64,000 nt of DNA from Bradyrhizobium erythrophlei (GCF_900129505.1 NZ_LT670818.1:7721001-7785000); one strand, 5' to 3'; positions 17,917 through 27,535 are shown, counted from the first letter of the stretch. Numbers and translations are program-made. The notes: generated from the sequence alone by a model not told the origin.

Positions 17917-18573
17917 TCACACATTTTCGAATCGTTCGATCACAAGCGATTCGGCCAGCCCCGCGCGCGTCCACTCCTGGAAGGCCGGCAACGCCATCAT
18001 CGTTTCCATATATGTCCGCGCCTCGCCCGCCACCGGAATCGCATAGGTGCGAAAACGGTGGACCACCGGGGCGAACATGGCGTCGGCGGCGCCGAATTGG
18101 CCGAACAGGAACGGCCCGAATTTTCCGTAGCGGTCGCGGCATTCATTCCAGATCTGCTGGATGCGGGCGACGTTGGCGCACGCATCCGCCGACAGCGCGA
18201 TGGCGCGGACCGGCCGGTGCAGGTTCATGCCGCATTCGTTGCGCAGCGCCACGAAGCCCGAATGCATCTCCGCCGAAATAGAGCGCGCATGGGCACGCGA
18301 CGCGCGGTCTTCGGGCCATAGCCGTGCTTGCGGAAACCGCTCGGCGACATATTCGATGATGGAAAGCGAATCCCAGATCGTGACGTCGCCGTCGATCAGC
18401 GTCGGCACCTTGCCCGAATGGGTGAAATCCAGAATGCGCTGCTTGTCCGCCTCGCCGGTATAGAGCGGGATGAAGATTTCCTCGAAAGCAATGCCGCTGG
18501 CGCGCAGCGCCAGCCACGGCCGCATCGACCAGGACGAATAGTTCTTGTTGCCGATCACGAGCTTCAAGGCCAT
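17917..18573 (-). CDS. Glutathione S-transferase family protein
   Basis: 218 residues with an N-terminal thioredoxin-like domain (LVIGNKNYSSWSMRPWLALR, with cis-Pro in SGKVPTLIDGD and the glutathione gamma-Glu site IWDSLSIIEYVAERFP) and a helical C-terminal domain. The Ser in SSWS is the likely catalytic residue. The physiological substrate cannot be inferred. Confidence 0.9.
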   Translation of the reverse strand: MALKLVIGNKNYSSWSMRPWLALRASGIAFEEIFIPLYTGEADKQRILDFTHSGKVPTLIDGDVTIWDSLSIIEYVAERFPQARLWPEDRASRAHARSISAEMHSGFVALRNECGMNLHRPVRAIALSADACANVARIQQIWNECRDRYGKFGPFLFGQFGAADAMFAPVVHRFRTYAIPVAGEARTYMETMMALPAFQEWTRAGLAESLVIERFENV

Positions 18574-18704
18574 GCGGGAATCCTCTGTTGCGGGTCATCT
18601 TGCCACGCGGCGCGGCGCGCATTCAACCCACTCGATTCGCAACCCGATGCCGGTTGCCGCGATTCAGCGCGCGTGGCAGCATTCGCTTTCACGGGGGATG
18701 CGTA

Positions 18705-19382
18705 ATGGGCTCGTATTGGGTCGATATTCTGGCGGTCGGCTTCTTCGCCGTTGAATGGACGGTGTATGCCGTCACGCTCGAACACAGCGCCTATGGACGC
18801 GACAGCCTGTCCTCCCGCATGCATGCCTACCGCGAGACCTGGATCCGGCGCCTGCTCGATCGCGAGAGCCGCATGGTCGACATGCAGATCATGGGCTCGC
18901 TGCAGAACGGCACGGCATTCTTCGCCTCCACCAGCCTGATCGCGGTCGGCGGCGCGCTGGCCCTGCTGCGATCGAGCAATGAGGCCTTCGCCGTGTTCGC
19001 CGCGATGCCGATCGATCTTTCCCCCTCGCCGGCGCTGTGGGAGATCAAATGCCTCGGGCTCACGGTGATCTTCATCTACGCGTTTTTCAAATTCGCCTGG
19101 TCGTACCGGCTGTTCAACTACGTCGCCATCCTGCTCGGGGCGATGCCGCCGGCGCAGCAACGCGACACGCCCGAGGCGGAAGCGCACGTCATCCGCACCA
19201 CAAGGCTGTTCGAAACCGCAGGGCGGCACTTCAACCGCGGCCAGCGCGCGTTCTTCTTTGCACTCGGCTATCTCGGCTGGTTCGTCAGCCCCTGGGTGCT
19301 GTTCGTATCGACGGCGGCGGTCGTGATTGTGACCTGGCGCCGGCAATTCGCATCGAACGCCTGGCGGGCGATGGGAAGTTAG
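18705..19382 (+). CDS. DUF599 membrane protein
   Basis: 225 residues with four predicted helices (YWVDILAVGFFAVEWTVYAV; NGTAFFASTSLIAVGGALAL; GLTVIFIYAFFKFAWSYRLF; FALGYLGWFVSPWVLFV). The motif RRLLDRESRMVDMQIMGSLQ is typical of DUF599. The function is unknown. It is divergent from the glutathione S-transferase gene. Confidence 0.88.
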   Translation: MGSYWVDILAVGFFAVEWTVYAVTLEHSAYGRDSLSSRMHAYRETWIRRLLDRESRMVDMQIMGSLQNGTAFFASTSLIAVGGALALLRSSNEAFAVFAAMPIDLSPSPALWEIKCLGLTVIFIYAFFKFAWSYRLFNYVAILLGAMPPAQQRDTPEAEAHVIRTTRLFETAGRHFNRGQRAFFFALGYLGWFVSPWVLFVSTAAVVIVTWRRQFASNAWRAMGS

Positions 19383-19625
19383 GTTCGCCCCTCCAACCGG
19401 TGCATTGATCGCTCGAAGTGACTGCGCTAAACTTTCGCCACCATGACGATGATCCGCAATATCGCTTCGGTCTTCTTCCTCACCCGCTAATGGCATTGCC
19501 CGCTTCGAGCGGGAGGATGCTAGCGCGCCTGCTGCCCATTGGCAGTGACGGGGTTCGACCGGATGAGCCTCCCCGACCTCTCCGCGCGAGGGTGACTGTG
19601 GCTGGCCTGACGATATGAGGATTTC

Positions 19626-20444
19626 ATGCCTTCGGATGCATATGAACCGGTGCGCGCGCTCAGCGAAGCACAACTGGAGCAATTTATTCAAGACGGGTTT
19701 GTTCGGATTGACCGCGCCTTCCCGCGGGAGCTTGCCGAGCAAGGTCGCGCGATCATGTGGCGCGATATTCCGTTTGATCCTCACGACTCAACGACATGGA
19801 CCAGACCGGTGATCCGGCTGCCCAGCTATGCACAGCAACCGTTCAGGAAAGCGGCGAACACTCATGCTCTCCACGCCGCCTTCGATCAGCTCGTCGGCAA
19901 AGGCCGCTGGCGCCCGCGCGACAGCTTGGGCACCTTCCCGGTACGTTTCCCTCATGCCGACGACCCCGGCGACGCCGGCTGGCATGTCGATGTCAGCTTT
20001 CCCGGCGACGGTTGCGATCCGGACGAGCGGCATGATTTCTCACGCTGGCGAGTGAACATAACTTCGCGCGGCCGCGCCCTGCTCATGCTGTTTCTGTTCT
20101 CCGGCGTGACCGAGCTGGACGCCCCGACCAAAATACGCGTCGGGTCACACTTTGATATGGCGAGATCTCTGGCGCCCGCCGGCGAGGCAGGCATGTCGCA
20201 GTTGGTGCTCGATCGCATGGGGGCAGACCGGCCGGAGGCCCTGGCGACAGGAGAAGCCGGCACGGTCTATTTGTGTCATCCCTTCCTTGTTCATGCTGCC
20301 CAGATGCATCGCGGTTCGACACCGCGGTTCTTGGCGCAACCCCCGCTCCATCCGGCCGAGCCATTCCAGCTCGACCGCAAGGACGGCAACTATTCACCGG
20401 TCGAGATTGCGATCCGGCGCGCCCTGCAGGAAAGCCGAAGTTGA
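19626..20444 (+). CDS. Phytanoyl-CoA dioxygenase (PhyH)-like protein
   Basis: 272 residues. The Fe(II)/2-oxoglutarate pattern is visible: HxD in AGWHVDVSFPGD, a distal His in TVYLCHPFLVHAAQMHRG and Arg in STPRFLAQPP. The N-terminal helix QLEQFIQDGFVRIDRAFPRE is the usual PhyH start. The hydroxylation substrate is unknown. It stands alone between unrelated genes. Confidence 0.83.
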   Translation: MPSDAYEPVRALSEAQLEQFIQDGFVRIDRAFPRELAEQGRAIMWRDIPFDPHDSTTWTRPVIRLPSYAQQPFRKAANTHALHAAFDQLVGKGRWRPRDSLGTFPVRFPHADDPGDAGWHVDVSFPGDGCDPDERHDFSRWRVNITSRGRALLMLFLFSGVTELDAPTKIRVGSHFDMARSLAPAGEAGMSQLVLDRMGADRPEALATGEAGTVYLCHPFLVHAAQMHRGSTPRFLAQPPLHPAEPFQLDRKDGNYSPVEIAIRRALQESRS

Positions 20445-20517
20445 CCAAGCGACCTGACGCCGGCCGTACCGGAACTTCCGATCCGGGCGGTATCGCTTCC
20501 ACGAACCGAGTCGATCG

Positions 20518-21378
20518 TCAGCCGCCCCCAAAATCCTGCGGCGTGAAGGTCAGGTCGAGCACCTTCCATTCGCCGTAGCGGTCGACCGGCAACATGGCGT
20601 AGGGCTGACAAGCCCGCAGGGCATCAATCGCGCTTTGCCGCAGATCGAGGCCCTTCAGATTGCCGCTGCCCTCGATCACGGCGGGCTCGGCGGCGAGTTT
20701 GCCCGCGGTCGTCATGAACACCCGCAGCCTGATCATGACGTTGTCCGATGGCGCGATCGAGGGCGGCAATTTGGAGCATGTTTTCAGATGACGTCGAAAC
20801 TGGCCGATCAGACTGGAATCGAGATCGGCTTTCTTTGACGCCTGCGCATCGAAATCGTCAGGCTTGCCTCTGACCGACTCCACGGGAATATCGAGCGGCA
20901 GGCCCAGCAGCACGCCATACTTGACGGAAAGATCGGGCTGCGGAGGCGCATAGGCCGGCGTCGGCGATGGCGCCGGTTGCTGCGGCTGGGACTGGGCGGC
21001 GGGCGGTTGCGGGGCTGAAGACGGAGGCGTCGGCGCCGCCTGCTGTTTCGGCCGTGCGGCCGGCTGCGGGGCCGCGGGCGGCGATGAAGCTGCGGGGGCC
21101 GGAGCAGCCGCAGGCGCCGGTGGCGCTTCCGCCTTTGAAGGCAGGCCGACCGGGTCGGGAGGCTGTGCCTTCGGTTCCTCTTTGGGTAGTTCGGGCGGCT
21201 CCTCCTTCCGAGGGTCCGGCGGGGCTTCGGCCGACGAAACGATATCGACCGTGATCGGCTCGGCCGTGACCGAACCGAACCGATGCACCTCGGTAAAGAA
21301 CAGCACCAGCATCAGGGCCAGCAGATGAGCGGCCGCCGATGCCGTAATGCCCGCGCGCAGAAACCGACCTGGGTTCAT
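20518..21378 (-). CDS. TonB/TolA-like energy-transduction protein
   Basis: 286 residues: an N-terminal membrane anchor (AGITASAAAHLLALMLVLFF), about 130 residues of Pro/Ala/Gln-rich periplasm-spanning linker, and a C-terminal domain (RHLKTCSKLPPSIAPSDNVM ... IRLRVFMTTAGKLA ... ALRACQPYAMLPVD) like TolA domain III/TonB C-terminal. It probably couples the inner membrane to an outer-membrane process. No exbB/exbD or tolQR is adjacent, so TonB versus TolA cannot be decided. Confidence 0.75.
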   Translation of the reverse strand: MNPGRFLRAGITASAAAHLLALMLVLFFTEVHRFGSVTAEPITVDIVSSAEAPPDPRKEEPPELPKEEPKAQPPDPVGLPSKAEAPPAPAAAPAPAASSPPAAPQPAARPKQQAAPTPPSSAPQPPAAQSQPQQPAPSPTPAYAPPQPDLSVKYGVLLGLPLDIPVESVRGKPDDFDAQASKKADLDSSLIGQFRRHLKTCSKLPPSIAPSDNVMIRLRVFMTTAGKLAAEPAVIEGSGNLKGLDLRQSAIDALRACQPYAMLPVDRYGEWKVLDLTFTPQDFGGG

Positions 21379-21540
21379 CGTCCTTGTTCAAATCTTCGAT
21401 GCCGCCAAAAGCACCCTGGAGCGCATTCTCTGCAAGAAAGTGCTCTTCGACGGTAACTTGCGCGTGTTCTGTTCGCAGAACCGGCCTTCACGTTCGCGGA
21501 ATACACGCTTGCGGCGAGCATGGCGGCCCGTGCCCGGCCC

Positions 21541-22359
21541 TTAGTCCCATTTCGGCGCGAAACCGAAATCGGTGAGCCGGCCCCTGGGGCTGGCCATCGC
21601 GAAAATCTGCTGCATCTCGTCATCAGACAGCGCAAAGTCAAAGATGTTGATGTTTTCCGACAGTCGCTCGATCTTCGAGGTCCGCGGTATCGCGACGGCA
21701 TTCTGCTGCACCAGCCAGCGCAGGCAAACCTGGGCGCGAGTCTTGTGGTGAACCTGCCCGATCCGCCCCAGCGTCTCGTCGCTCTTGATGCGGCCCTTCG
21801 CCACCGGACTATAGGCGACCAGCGCCATGCCGTGCCGGGCGCAGGCTTCCCTGACCCGGGTCTGCTCGAGATAGGGGTGGTATTCGACCTGATCGCACAC
21901 CAGCGGTTCCGGACAGGCCGCCACCGCCTCGTCGATCAAGGCCACGGTGAAGTTGGAAACGCCGATGTGCCTGGCCATGCCGAGCTTCTTGACATGCGCC
22001 AGCGCGCCCAGCGTTTCGGCAAGCGGCACGTGCGGATTTGGCCAGTGCAGCAGCAACAAATCGACCTCGGACAGGCGCAGCTTGCTCAGGCTTTCCTTGG
22101 CGGATCGTTCCAGTTCGTTCGGCGCGAAGTGGGTGGTCCACACCTTGGTGGTGATGAACACATCCTCGCGCCTGACGCGCGCCGCGCGCAGGCCTTCGCC
22201 GACCTCGCGCTCGTTCTCATAGGCCTGCGCGGTGTCGATGTGGCGATAGCCCAGCCGGAGCGCCTGCTCGACCAGTCGCGCGCAGGTTCGTCCGCGCAGC
22301 TCCCACGTGCCCAGCCCGATCGCGGGAATTTTGGCGCCATTGGCCTCGACATACAGCAT
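21541..22359 (-). CDS. Aldo/keto reductase
   Basis: A 272-residue NADPH-dependent TIM-barrel reductase. The catalytic tetrad can be read as Asp and Tyr in RHIDTAQAYENE, Lys in FITTKVW and His in LLLLHWPNPHVP. The NADP-binding end AVAIPRTSKIERLSENINIF fits family 5-type enzymes (2,5-diketo-gluconate reductase-like). The substrate is not assignable. Confidence 0.92.
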   Translation of the reverse strand: MLYVEANGAKIPAIGLGTWELRGRTCARLVEQALRLGYRHIDTAQAYENEREVGEGLRAARVRREDVFITTKVWTTHFAPNELERSAKESLSKLRLSEVDLLLLHWPNPHVPLAETLGALAHVKKLGMARHIGVSNFTVALIDEAVAACPEPLVCDQVEYHPYLEQTRVREACARHGMALVAYSPVAKGRIKSDETLGRIGQVHHKTRAQVCLRWLVQQNAVAIPRTSKIERLSENINIFDFALSDDEMQQIFAMASPRGRLTDFGFAPKWD

Positions 22360-22465
22360 CAGCGGACTCGGACTAGCCAGGCTCCATTATGACCCTCCGC
22401 GGGCGCGCTGCCAACAAGGGCGGCGACGGAACAGGCGACGATAGCGTATACCGTCTGCTTAGAGG

Positions 22466-22789
22466 TCAGGCTCGCGCCAGTGCCGCAAATACCGTGTCCG
22501 GGGCGTGCGCGATCACCGCGAGCAGCGCCCTCGCCGGCCCGCGCGGCATGCGTTTGCCCTGCTCCCAGTTGCGGATGGTCTCGACCGGCACCCCTAGCCG
22601 TGCGGCGAATTGCTGCTGGGTCAGGCGCGCGCGGCGGCGAAGGTCGCGCACAGCGGGCGGTGCGGCCGTTTCGACCGGTGCTCCGACCGGCACCGAGGCG
22701 GTAAAGGGCATCGCCGGGGCGAGCGGAAACTCCTGCCCGTCCCGCAATTCGACGATCCGTCCGTCCGCTTTCAGCCGCAAGCGCTGCAT
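22466..22789 (-). CDS. XRE-type helix-turn-helix regulator
   Basis: 107 residues. The N-terminal 30 residues resemble the 'DUF2442/antitoxin-like' strand region (LKADGRIVELRDGQEFPL). A C-terminal HTH follows (RARLTQQQFAARLGVPVETI, RNWEQGKRMPRGPARALLAV). ATG 22789 has GGAG seven bases upstream. It could be an orphan HigA/antitoxin-like regulator; no toxin gene is adjacent. Confidence 0.82.
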   Translation of the reverse strand: MQRLRLKADGRIVELRDGQEFPLAPAMPFTASVPVGAPVETAAPPAVRDLRRRARLTQQQFAARLGVPVETIRNWEQGKRMPRGPARALLAVIAHAPDTVFAALARA

Positions 22790-22864
22790 GGTCTGCTCCG
22801 GCAAGAATTCTCGACGATGCGCGTTAAGGCCGGATTAACGATAAACGGGTCTCGGCGGATCTCG

Positions 22865-24283
22865 TTACTTCAGCCCGAACCACAGCGTCGCAATGCCGAG
22901 GAACGAGAAAAAGCCGACCACGTCGGTAATCGTCGTGACAAACGTGCCCGACGCCACCGCCGGGTCCGCGCGCACCCGTTCCAGCACCATCGGAATCAAA
23001 ATGCCGCCGAGCGCGCCGGCGACCAGATTGCAGATGATCGCAAGGCCAATCACGACCCCAAGTGCCGGAATCTTGAACCACAACACCGCGGCGATGCCGG
23101 TGATGACAGCGAATGCGAGCCCGTTGACGAGGCCGACCAGGCCCTCGCGCATCACGACGCGAAAGGCGTTGTTGGAGCCGAGTTCGCGGGTCGCCAGCGC
23201 GCGCACCGCGACCGTCATGGTTTGGGTGGCGGCGTTGCCGCCCTGACTGGCGACGATCGGGGCCAGCACCGCCAGCGCCACCATTTTCTCCAATTGGCCT
23301 TCGAACAGGCCGAGCACCGAGGACGCCAGAAAGGCGGTGGCGAGATTGACCAGCAGCCAGTTGAAGCGACCCTTGGCGATGGTCCAGACGCTGTCGGACA
23401 ATTCTTCGTCGCTGGTAACGCCGCCCAGCGCCTTCAAATCCTCGTCGGCCTCCTCCTCGATCACGTCGACGACGTCGTCGATGGTGATGACGCCGACCAG
23501 CCGGTTCTCGATATCGACCACGGGAGCGGCGACCAGATTGTACTTGCCGAACAGCCGCGCCACCTCTTCCAGGTCGTCCCGCACCGAGACGCGGCGGCGG
23601 TCTTCGTCGACCAGATCGGCCAGCAGCACCAGCCTGCGCGAGCGCAGCAGAGTATCCAGCGCCACCGCGCCGTGCCAGTGCTGCGCCTTGTCGACGGCGT
23701 AGATCTCGTAGAACCGGTCCGGCAGGTTCGGCGTGTCGCGCATGTAGTCGATCGCGTGCCCGACCGTCCATTCCGGCGGCACGGTGATGAACTCGGTTTG
23801 CATCCGCCGGCCAGCGGAATTTTCCGGATATTCGAGGCTGCGCTCGAGCGCATCGCGCTCCGATGGCGGCAGCTTTTCGAGGATTTCTTCCTTGTCCTCC
23901 TCGTCAAGGCCCTCGAGCAGTTCGACCGCGTCGTCGGATTGCAGCTCGCGCACGCCCTCCGCGACCGTCTCGGGCTCGAGTTCCTCGAGGATTTCCTCGC
24001 GGACGGAGTCGTCGACTTCGTTCAGCGCCGAGAAGTCGAAATGAGTGCCGGTCAACTCAACGAGGCTGACGCGGTCGTCGGGCTCGAGCGCCGCGATCAG
24101 ATCGCCGAGATCGGCCTCATGGAGTTCCGCAACCACGGCACGCAGGAACGGCTTGTCGGCGGCATGAATCGCGCGCGCGATCTCGTCGACGAATTCGCGG
24201 CGAATTTCGCCATCTTCTGCGCGCATCGGCAGCCGGTCGAGCACGGAGACGACGGGTTGGGCAACGTCCAGATCTTCGGCCAT
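22865..24283 (-). CDS. mgtE: Magnesium transporter MgtE
   Basis: 472 residues with the three MgtE parts: the cytosolic superhelical N domain (DDAVELLEGLDEEDKEEILE), a CBS pair (EFITVPPEWTVGHAIDYMRD and VVDIENRLVGVITIDDVVDV), and a five-helix pore domain (LAPIVASQGGNAATQTMTVA and the end VVGFFSFLGIATLWFGLK). The acidic N/CBS region senses cytosolic Mg2+. It forms a homodimer in the inner membrane. Confidence 0.95.
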   Translation of the reverse strand: MAEDLDVAQPVVSVLDRLPMRAEDGEIRREFVDEIARAIHAADKPFLRAVVAELHEADLGDLIAALEPDDRVSLVELTGTHFDFSALNEVDDSVREEILEELEPETVAEGVRELQSDDAVELLEGLDEEDKEEILEKLPPSERDALERSLEYPENSAGRRMQTEFITVPPEWTVGHAIDYMRDTPNLPDRFYEIYAVDKAQHWHGAVALDTLLRSRRLVLLADLVDEDRRRVSVRDDLEEVARLFGKYNLVAAPVVDIENRLVGVITIDDVVDVIEEEADEDLKALGGVTSDEELSDSVWTIAKGRFNWLLVNLATAFLASSVLGLFEGQLEKMVALAVLAPIVASQGGNAATQTMTVAVRALATRELGSNNAFRVVMREGLVGLVNGLAFAVITGIAAVLWFKIPALGVVIGLAIICNLVAGALGGILIPMVLERVRADPAVASGTFVTTITDVVGFFSFLGIATLWFGLK

Positions 24284-24407
24284 GCCGCGTGCTCCGCCGG
24301 TTTGACAGAATTGCGCAACTCGTCTGAGTTGTCGCTTCACGCATTACCCAATGGGCAATACCAAGCGCAATGACAAATATCATCGGCGCGTGCGGGGCCG
24401 GAAATTC

Positions 24408-25187
24408 ATGAAGGGGCTCGCTATCGCCCTGGTCGCCTGCCTTACTTGGACCGCCGCGGCCCGGGCGGCGTCGTGCCCGCGCGCCGGCGTGCTCGGCACC
24501 TCCCGTGTGCTCGCCGTCGATGCCGCCACCACGCCCCAGGTGGGGCTGAAACAGTTTCCGCAGACGCTGCCGCTCGGCGAGCGGGAGGTGGTTCTGACCT
24601 TCGATGATGGCCCGTGGCCCGGCACCACGCCGAAAGTGCTGGCGGCGCTAGCGGCGCAATGCGTGCGGGCAACATTCTTCCTGATCGGAAAGCCGGCATC
24701 CGAGCATCCCGAACTGGTGCGCCGGATCGCGGCCGAGGGCCACACCATCGGGCACCACACTTGGAGCCATCGCAGCCTGATGCGGATCCCGCCCGACCAG
24801 ACCACGGAGGAGATCGACCACGGGATCGAGGCGGTCGAAACGGCGCTACACGGTGTCGCGACCAAGGTGCCGAGCACGCCGTTCTTTCGCTTCCCCGGCT
24901 TCGAGTCGACGCCGGCGACCCTCGATCTCCTGCAATCGCGCGGCATCGCGGTGTTCGGCGCCGATCTCTGGGCCAGCGACTGGAATCCGATGACCGCGGC
25001 CCAGGAGTTGAAACTGATTACGGATCGGCTCAAGGCTGCTGGCCGGGGAATTATCCTGTTTCACGACCCCAAGGCGCGAACCGCCACCGTGCTGCCGGCT
25101 TTTCTGCGTTATCTGCGTGACAATCACTATCGCGTGGTCCATGTGGAGCCAAAGGAACCTGGAGCACAGATCAAGGCTGCGCCTTGA
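24408..25187 (+). CDS. Polysaccharide deacetylase (CE4/NodB fold), exported
   Basis: 259 residues with a signal peptide (GLAIALVACLTWTAAARA). The NodB homology domain has the catalytic Asp motif VLTFDDGPWPGT, the metal-binding HTIGHHTWSHRS and the later FFRFPGFEST and IILFHDP motifs. It should remove acetyl groups from a glycan in the periplasm. It is followed by a paralogue on the same strand. Confidence 0.9.
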   Translation: MKGLAIALVACLTWTAAARAASCPRAGVLGTSRVLAVDAATTPQVGLKQFPQTLPLGEREVVLTFDDGPWPGTTPKVLAALAAQCVRATFFLIGKPASEHPELVRRIAAEGHTIGHHTWSHRSLMRIPPDQTTEEIDHGIEAVETALHGVATKVPSTPFFRFPGFESTPATLDLLQSRGIAVFGADLWASDWNPMTAAQELKLITDRLKAAGRGIILFHDPKARTATVLPAFLRYLRDNHYRVVHVEPKEPGAQIKAAP

Positions 25188-25288
25188 GGGCTGGAATCCG
25201 GTGCGGAACTCGGTCATTAAGCCGCCGTTCATGACAAGGCGTGAATGATCGGCCGCGGGAAGTGGAATGCAGACGGTGCGTTATCATA

Positions 25289-26605
25289 ATGGCTGATGCG
25301 TTGGCTTTGTTCGGCAGGCAGCAATGGGCCGCCATATGCCTGGGGTTACTGACCTGCATCACCGCAACTTCCGCTGAGGCGGCCGACTGTCCCGGCCATC
25401 CCGACGCGATCGGCACCTCGCGCACGCTGGTGGTCGATCCGCGCGAGCATCCCCGCATCGGCACCATGCAGTATCCGGAGACGCTGCCGCTGCGGGATCA
25501 CGAGGTGGTGCTGACCTTCGACGACGGCCCGCTGCCGCGTAACAGCAACCAGGTTCTCGACATCCTCGCCTCGCAATGTGTGAAGGCAACCTTCTTCGAG
25601 ATCGGCCGGATGGCGCAGGCCTATCCGGAGGGCATCCGCAAGCTGGTCGCGGCCGGCCACAGCGTCGGCACCCACACCCAGAATCATCCGCTTACGATGA
25701 ATCACATGCCGATGGACCGGGCCAAACAGGAGATCGACGGCGGCATCGCGTCGGTGAAATCAGCGCTTGGCACTGACGACGCCGCACTAGCGCCGTTCTT
25801 TCGCATCCCGGGCTTGATGCGCGCCGAAGCCGTCGAGGACTATCTGGCCTCGCAGGGCATCCAGGTCTGGAGCGCTGATTTTCTCGCCGACGACTGGCGG
25901 CATATTTCCTCCGCGCGGGTCTCTGACCTCGCGATCAAGCGGCTCGAAGACAAGGGCAAAGGCATCCTGCTGCTGCACGACATCCAGGCGCGAACGGTCG
26001 CCGCGCTGCCGAAGATCCTGAATGAGCTGAAGGCGCGCGGATTTCGCATCGTCCACGTCGTGCCGGCGACGCCGCAAAATCCGGCGACGCCGACCGAGCC
26101 GCAGGACTGGATGTTGCATCCGCCGTCGGAAAATGTGGCGACGTCGCACTGGCCCAAAATCCCTAATTTCGTCTTCGCCGACGCCGCCACGCTTCCCGCC
26201 CCCGCGCTGTCGGATCTGGACTGGCGCGACGGAGGATCGATGACTCTTGCCGAGGATCGCGCCGGACGGGCTGGTCATGGCGTGCCGTTGCCCCGGCAAG
26301 CGCCCTGGCCCCGGCAATCGCTGGCGCCGGAGGCCACCAACAACGCCCTGCCGGTGCCGGCGCTCAGCGTCTTCGAGATCAAGGAGGGTCTGCGCGCGGC
26401 GACGCGAGGCCTGACGCGCCGCGCCGAGCAACGCGGACCGGAGGATCGTGAAGCGATTTCGGCGACGGCCGGAAGTCACACCCGGACGCTCCGCGGCAAA
26501 CCTCATCCGTCAGGCGTTCGCCGGTCCGCCGGTAGCGCAGCCGGCAATGCCGCGCATGGCGGCGCGCTGAAGCATCTAGTCCAGGTTAGGAAAAGAAGCG
26601 CGTAA
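25289..26605 (+). CDS. Polysaccharide deacetylase paralogue with long C-terminal extension
   Basis: 438 residues. A signal-peptide-like start (AAICLGLLTCITATSAEA) is followed by the same CE4 domain as the upstream gene: VLTFDDGPLPRN, HSVGTHTQNHPL, FFRIPGLM and ILLLHD. The first 220 residues align throughout with the neighbour, so the pair arose by tandem duplication. The C-terminal roughly 170 residues are Pro/Ala/Arg-rich and probably disordered. A 48-base longer GTG start exists, but ATG 25289 places the signal peptide correctly. Confidence 0.88.
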   Translation: MADALALFGRQQWAAICLGLLTCITATSAEAADCPGHPDAIGTSRTLVVDPREHPRIGTMQYPETLPLRDHEVVLTFDDGPLPRNSNQVLDILASQCVKATFFEIGRMAQAYPEGIRKLVAAGHSVGTHTQNHPLTMNHMPMDRAKQEIDGGIASVKSALGTDDAALAPFFRIPGLMRAEAVEDYLASQGIQVWSADFLADDWRHISSARVSDLAIKRLEDKGKGILLLHDIQARTVAALPKILNELKARGFRIVHVVPATPQNPATPTEPQDWMLHPPSENVATSHWPKIPNFVFADAATLPAPALSDLDWRDGGSMTLAEDRAGRAGHGVPLPRQAPWPRQSLAPEATNNALPVPALSVFEIKEGLRAATRGLTRRAEQRGPEDREAISATAGSHTRTLRGKPHPSGVRRSAGSAAGNAAHGGALKHLVQVRKRSA

Positions 26606-26662
26606 GGGGCTGGATCTACCCCGCAAATCCAAGCGCGGTTCGCTCGAGGACGCCCTGATCGT

Positions 26663-27037
26663 TCAACTCGTCACGATCTTCGAGACGCACAGCAGCACGA
26701 TCATCGCCAGAAACAACAGATCGATATAGGCATTGATCTCGCCGGCACGACGCAGCGTGGTGACATCGGTGACCACCTGCTTGCGCTGGGTCGATGCGGC
26801 GGGACCTTCGCCCAGCATCCCGACGAGACGCCGCGTCTCGAACTCAAGCCGCTCGATGCGCTGGAAGAAATAGAACGAACGCAACGCCGTCGCCGCGCGC
26901 ATCGAGGCATAGACCAGCACGAGAATCGCAAGGATCGCCCGCTGCTGATATTTGTCTATGAAATTCAGGCTGTAATACACCAGCGCGAAAAACAGGAAAT
27001 TGGAGATAAACCGATAGGCGTGACTGAGGAATTTCAT
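26663..27037 (-). CDS. Small membrane protein of unknown function
   Basis: 124 residues with three hydrophobic helices (FISNFLFFALVYYSLNFIDK; AILAILVLVYASMRAATAL; DLLFLAMIVLLCVSKIVTS) and a charged, possibly coiled-coil middle (FFQRIERLEFETRRLVG). I do not recognise a family. It is the last host gene before the prophage. Confidence 0.7.
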   Translation of the reverse strand: MKFLSHAYRFISNFLFFALVYYSLNFIDKYQQRAILAILVLVYASMRAATALRSFYFFQRIERLEFETRRLVGMLGEGPAASTQRKQVVTDVTTLRRAGEINAYIDLLFLAMIVLLCVSKIVTS

Positions 27038-27370
27038 GTGTAGGTTCCTATCGAGAGTAAGCAGGTTCGTCCTTGATCGAGCTCGCAATCGCAAAACGCC
27101 GGCGGTCCGCAAGCCGCAAGCGCCGGCCCCTTGAGACCGTGCCCCCCGATTTACGCCAACGGCGTTACGGCAAGCCTACCGATCCGGCCTTGCACACCAT
27201 CCGAGCAATTTGGGGTTAAGAATCGGTACGGACACGACAGGTGCTGACCTCCCCATCGACGTCCCGCCCTGTCATGTGTCCCGAAACCAGTGGCTCCGAA
27301 TCACCACCGCGCATCGCCGGGGATGCGCTTCGGCCCGGTAACGGAGTAACCGCCACATCACAGGATTCTC
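27038..27370. other. Host intergenic sequence before the prophage junction
   Basis: No gene is convincing in this 333-base stretch. It is ordinary GC-rich host DNA up to the interrupted tRNA at 27371. Confidence 0.5.
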
Positions 27371-27426
27371 TGGTGCGCTCGGAGGGACTCGAACCCCCAC
27401 GATTTTACTCACTGCCACCTCAACAC
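27371..27426 (-). tRNA. tRNA-Leu(GAG), 3' fragment at the prophage junction
   Basis: Read on the minus strand, the sequence runs from an anticodon loop TTGAGGT (anticodon GAG) through GGCAGTGAG, a variable arm and the T arm GGGGG-TTCGAGT-CCCTC to the acceptor strand CGAGCGC-A-CCA. No matching 5' acceptor strand (GCGCTCG) exists upstream; phage DNA starts there instead. The gene was split by integration, and the complete copy should be rebuilt at the other prophage end, outside this window. Confidence 0.8.
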
Positions 27427-27430
27427 GAAG
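27371..27430. other. Probable prophage attachment site (left junction)
   Basis: Base composition and gene style change here from GC-rich host to phage, exactly within the tRNA-Leu anticodon region. Tyrosine integrases commonly use the anticodon-to-3'-end segment of tRNA genes as att core. The core length cannot be fixed without the right junction. Confidence 0.7.
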
Positions 27431-27470
27431 AGTAGGTCTTACAAATCAACGACTTAGCACTTGACAAAGA

Positions 27471-27504
27471 AAAACCCCAGAGATTTCCCTCTGGGGTTTT
27501 TTTA
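27471..27504. terminator. Bidirectional terminator at the end of the phage late block
   Basis: A perfect 12-bp stem (AAAACCCCAGAG / CTCTGGGGTTTT) has a six-base loop and T-runs on both sides. It lies between the last late gene and the attachment site and would stop minus-strand late transcription from entering the host. Confidence 0.93.
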
Positions 27505-27535
27505 TGTATAAGCCTTAGCAGACCAGGAGAAACAG

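Noticed and set aside
22610..24373. A 587-codon plus-strand frame over mgtE
   Set aside because: The opposite strand encodes intact MgtE. The plus frame has only Arg/Asp/Gly/His-rich composition.
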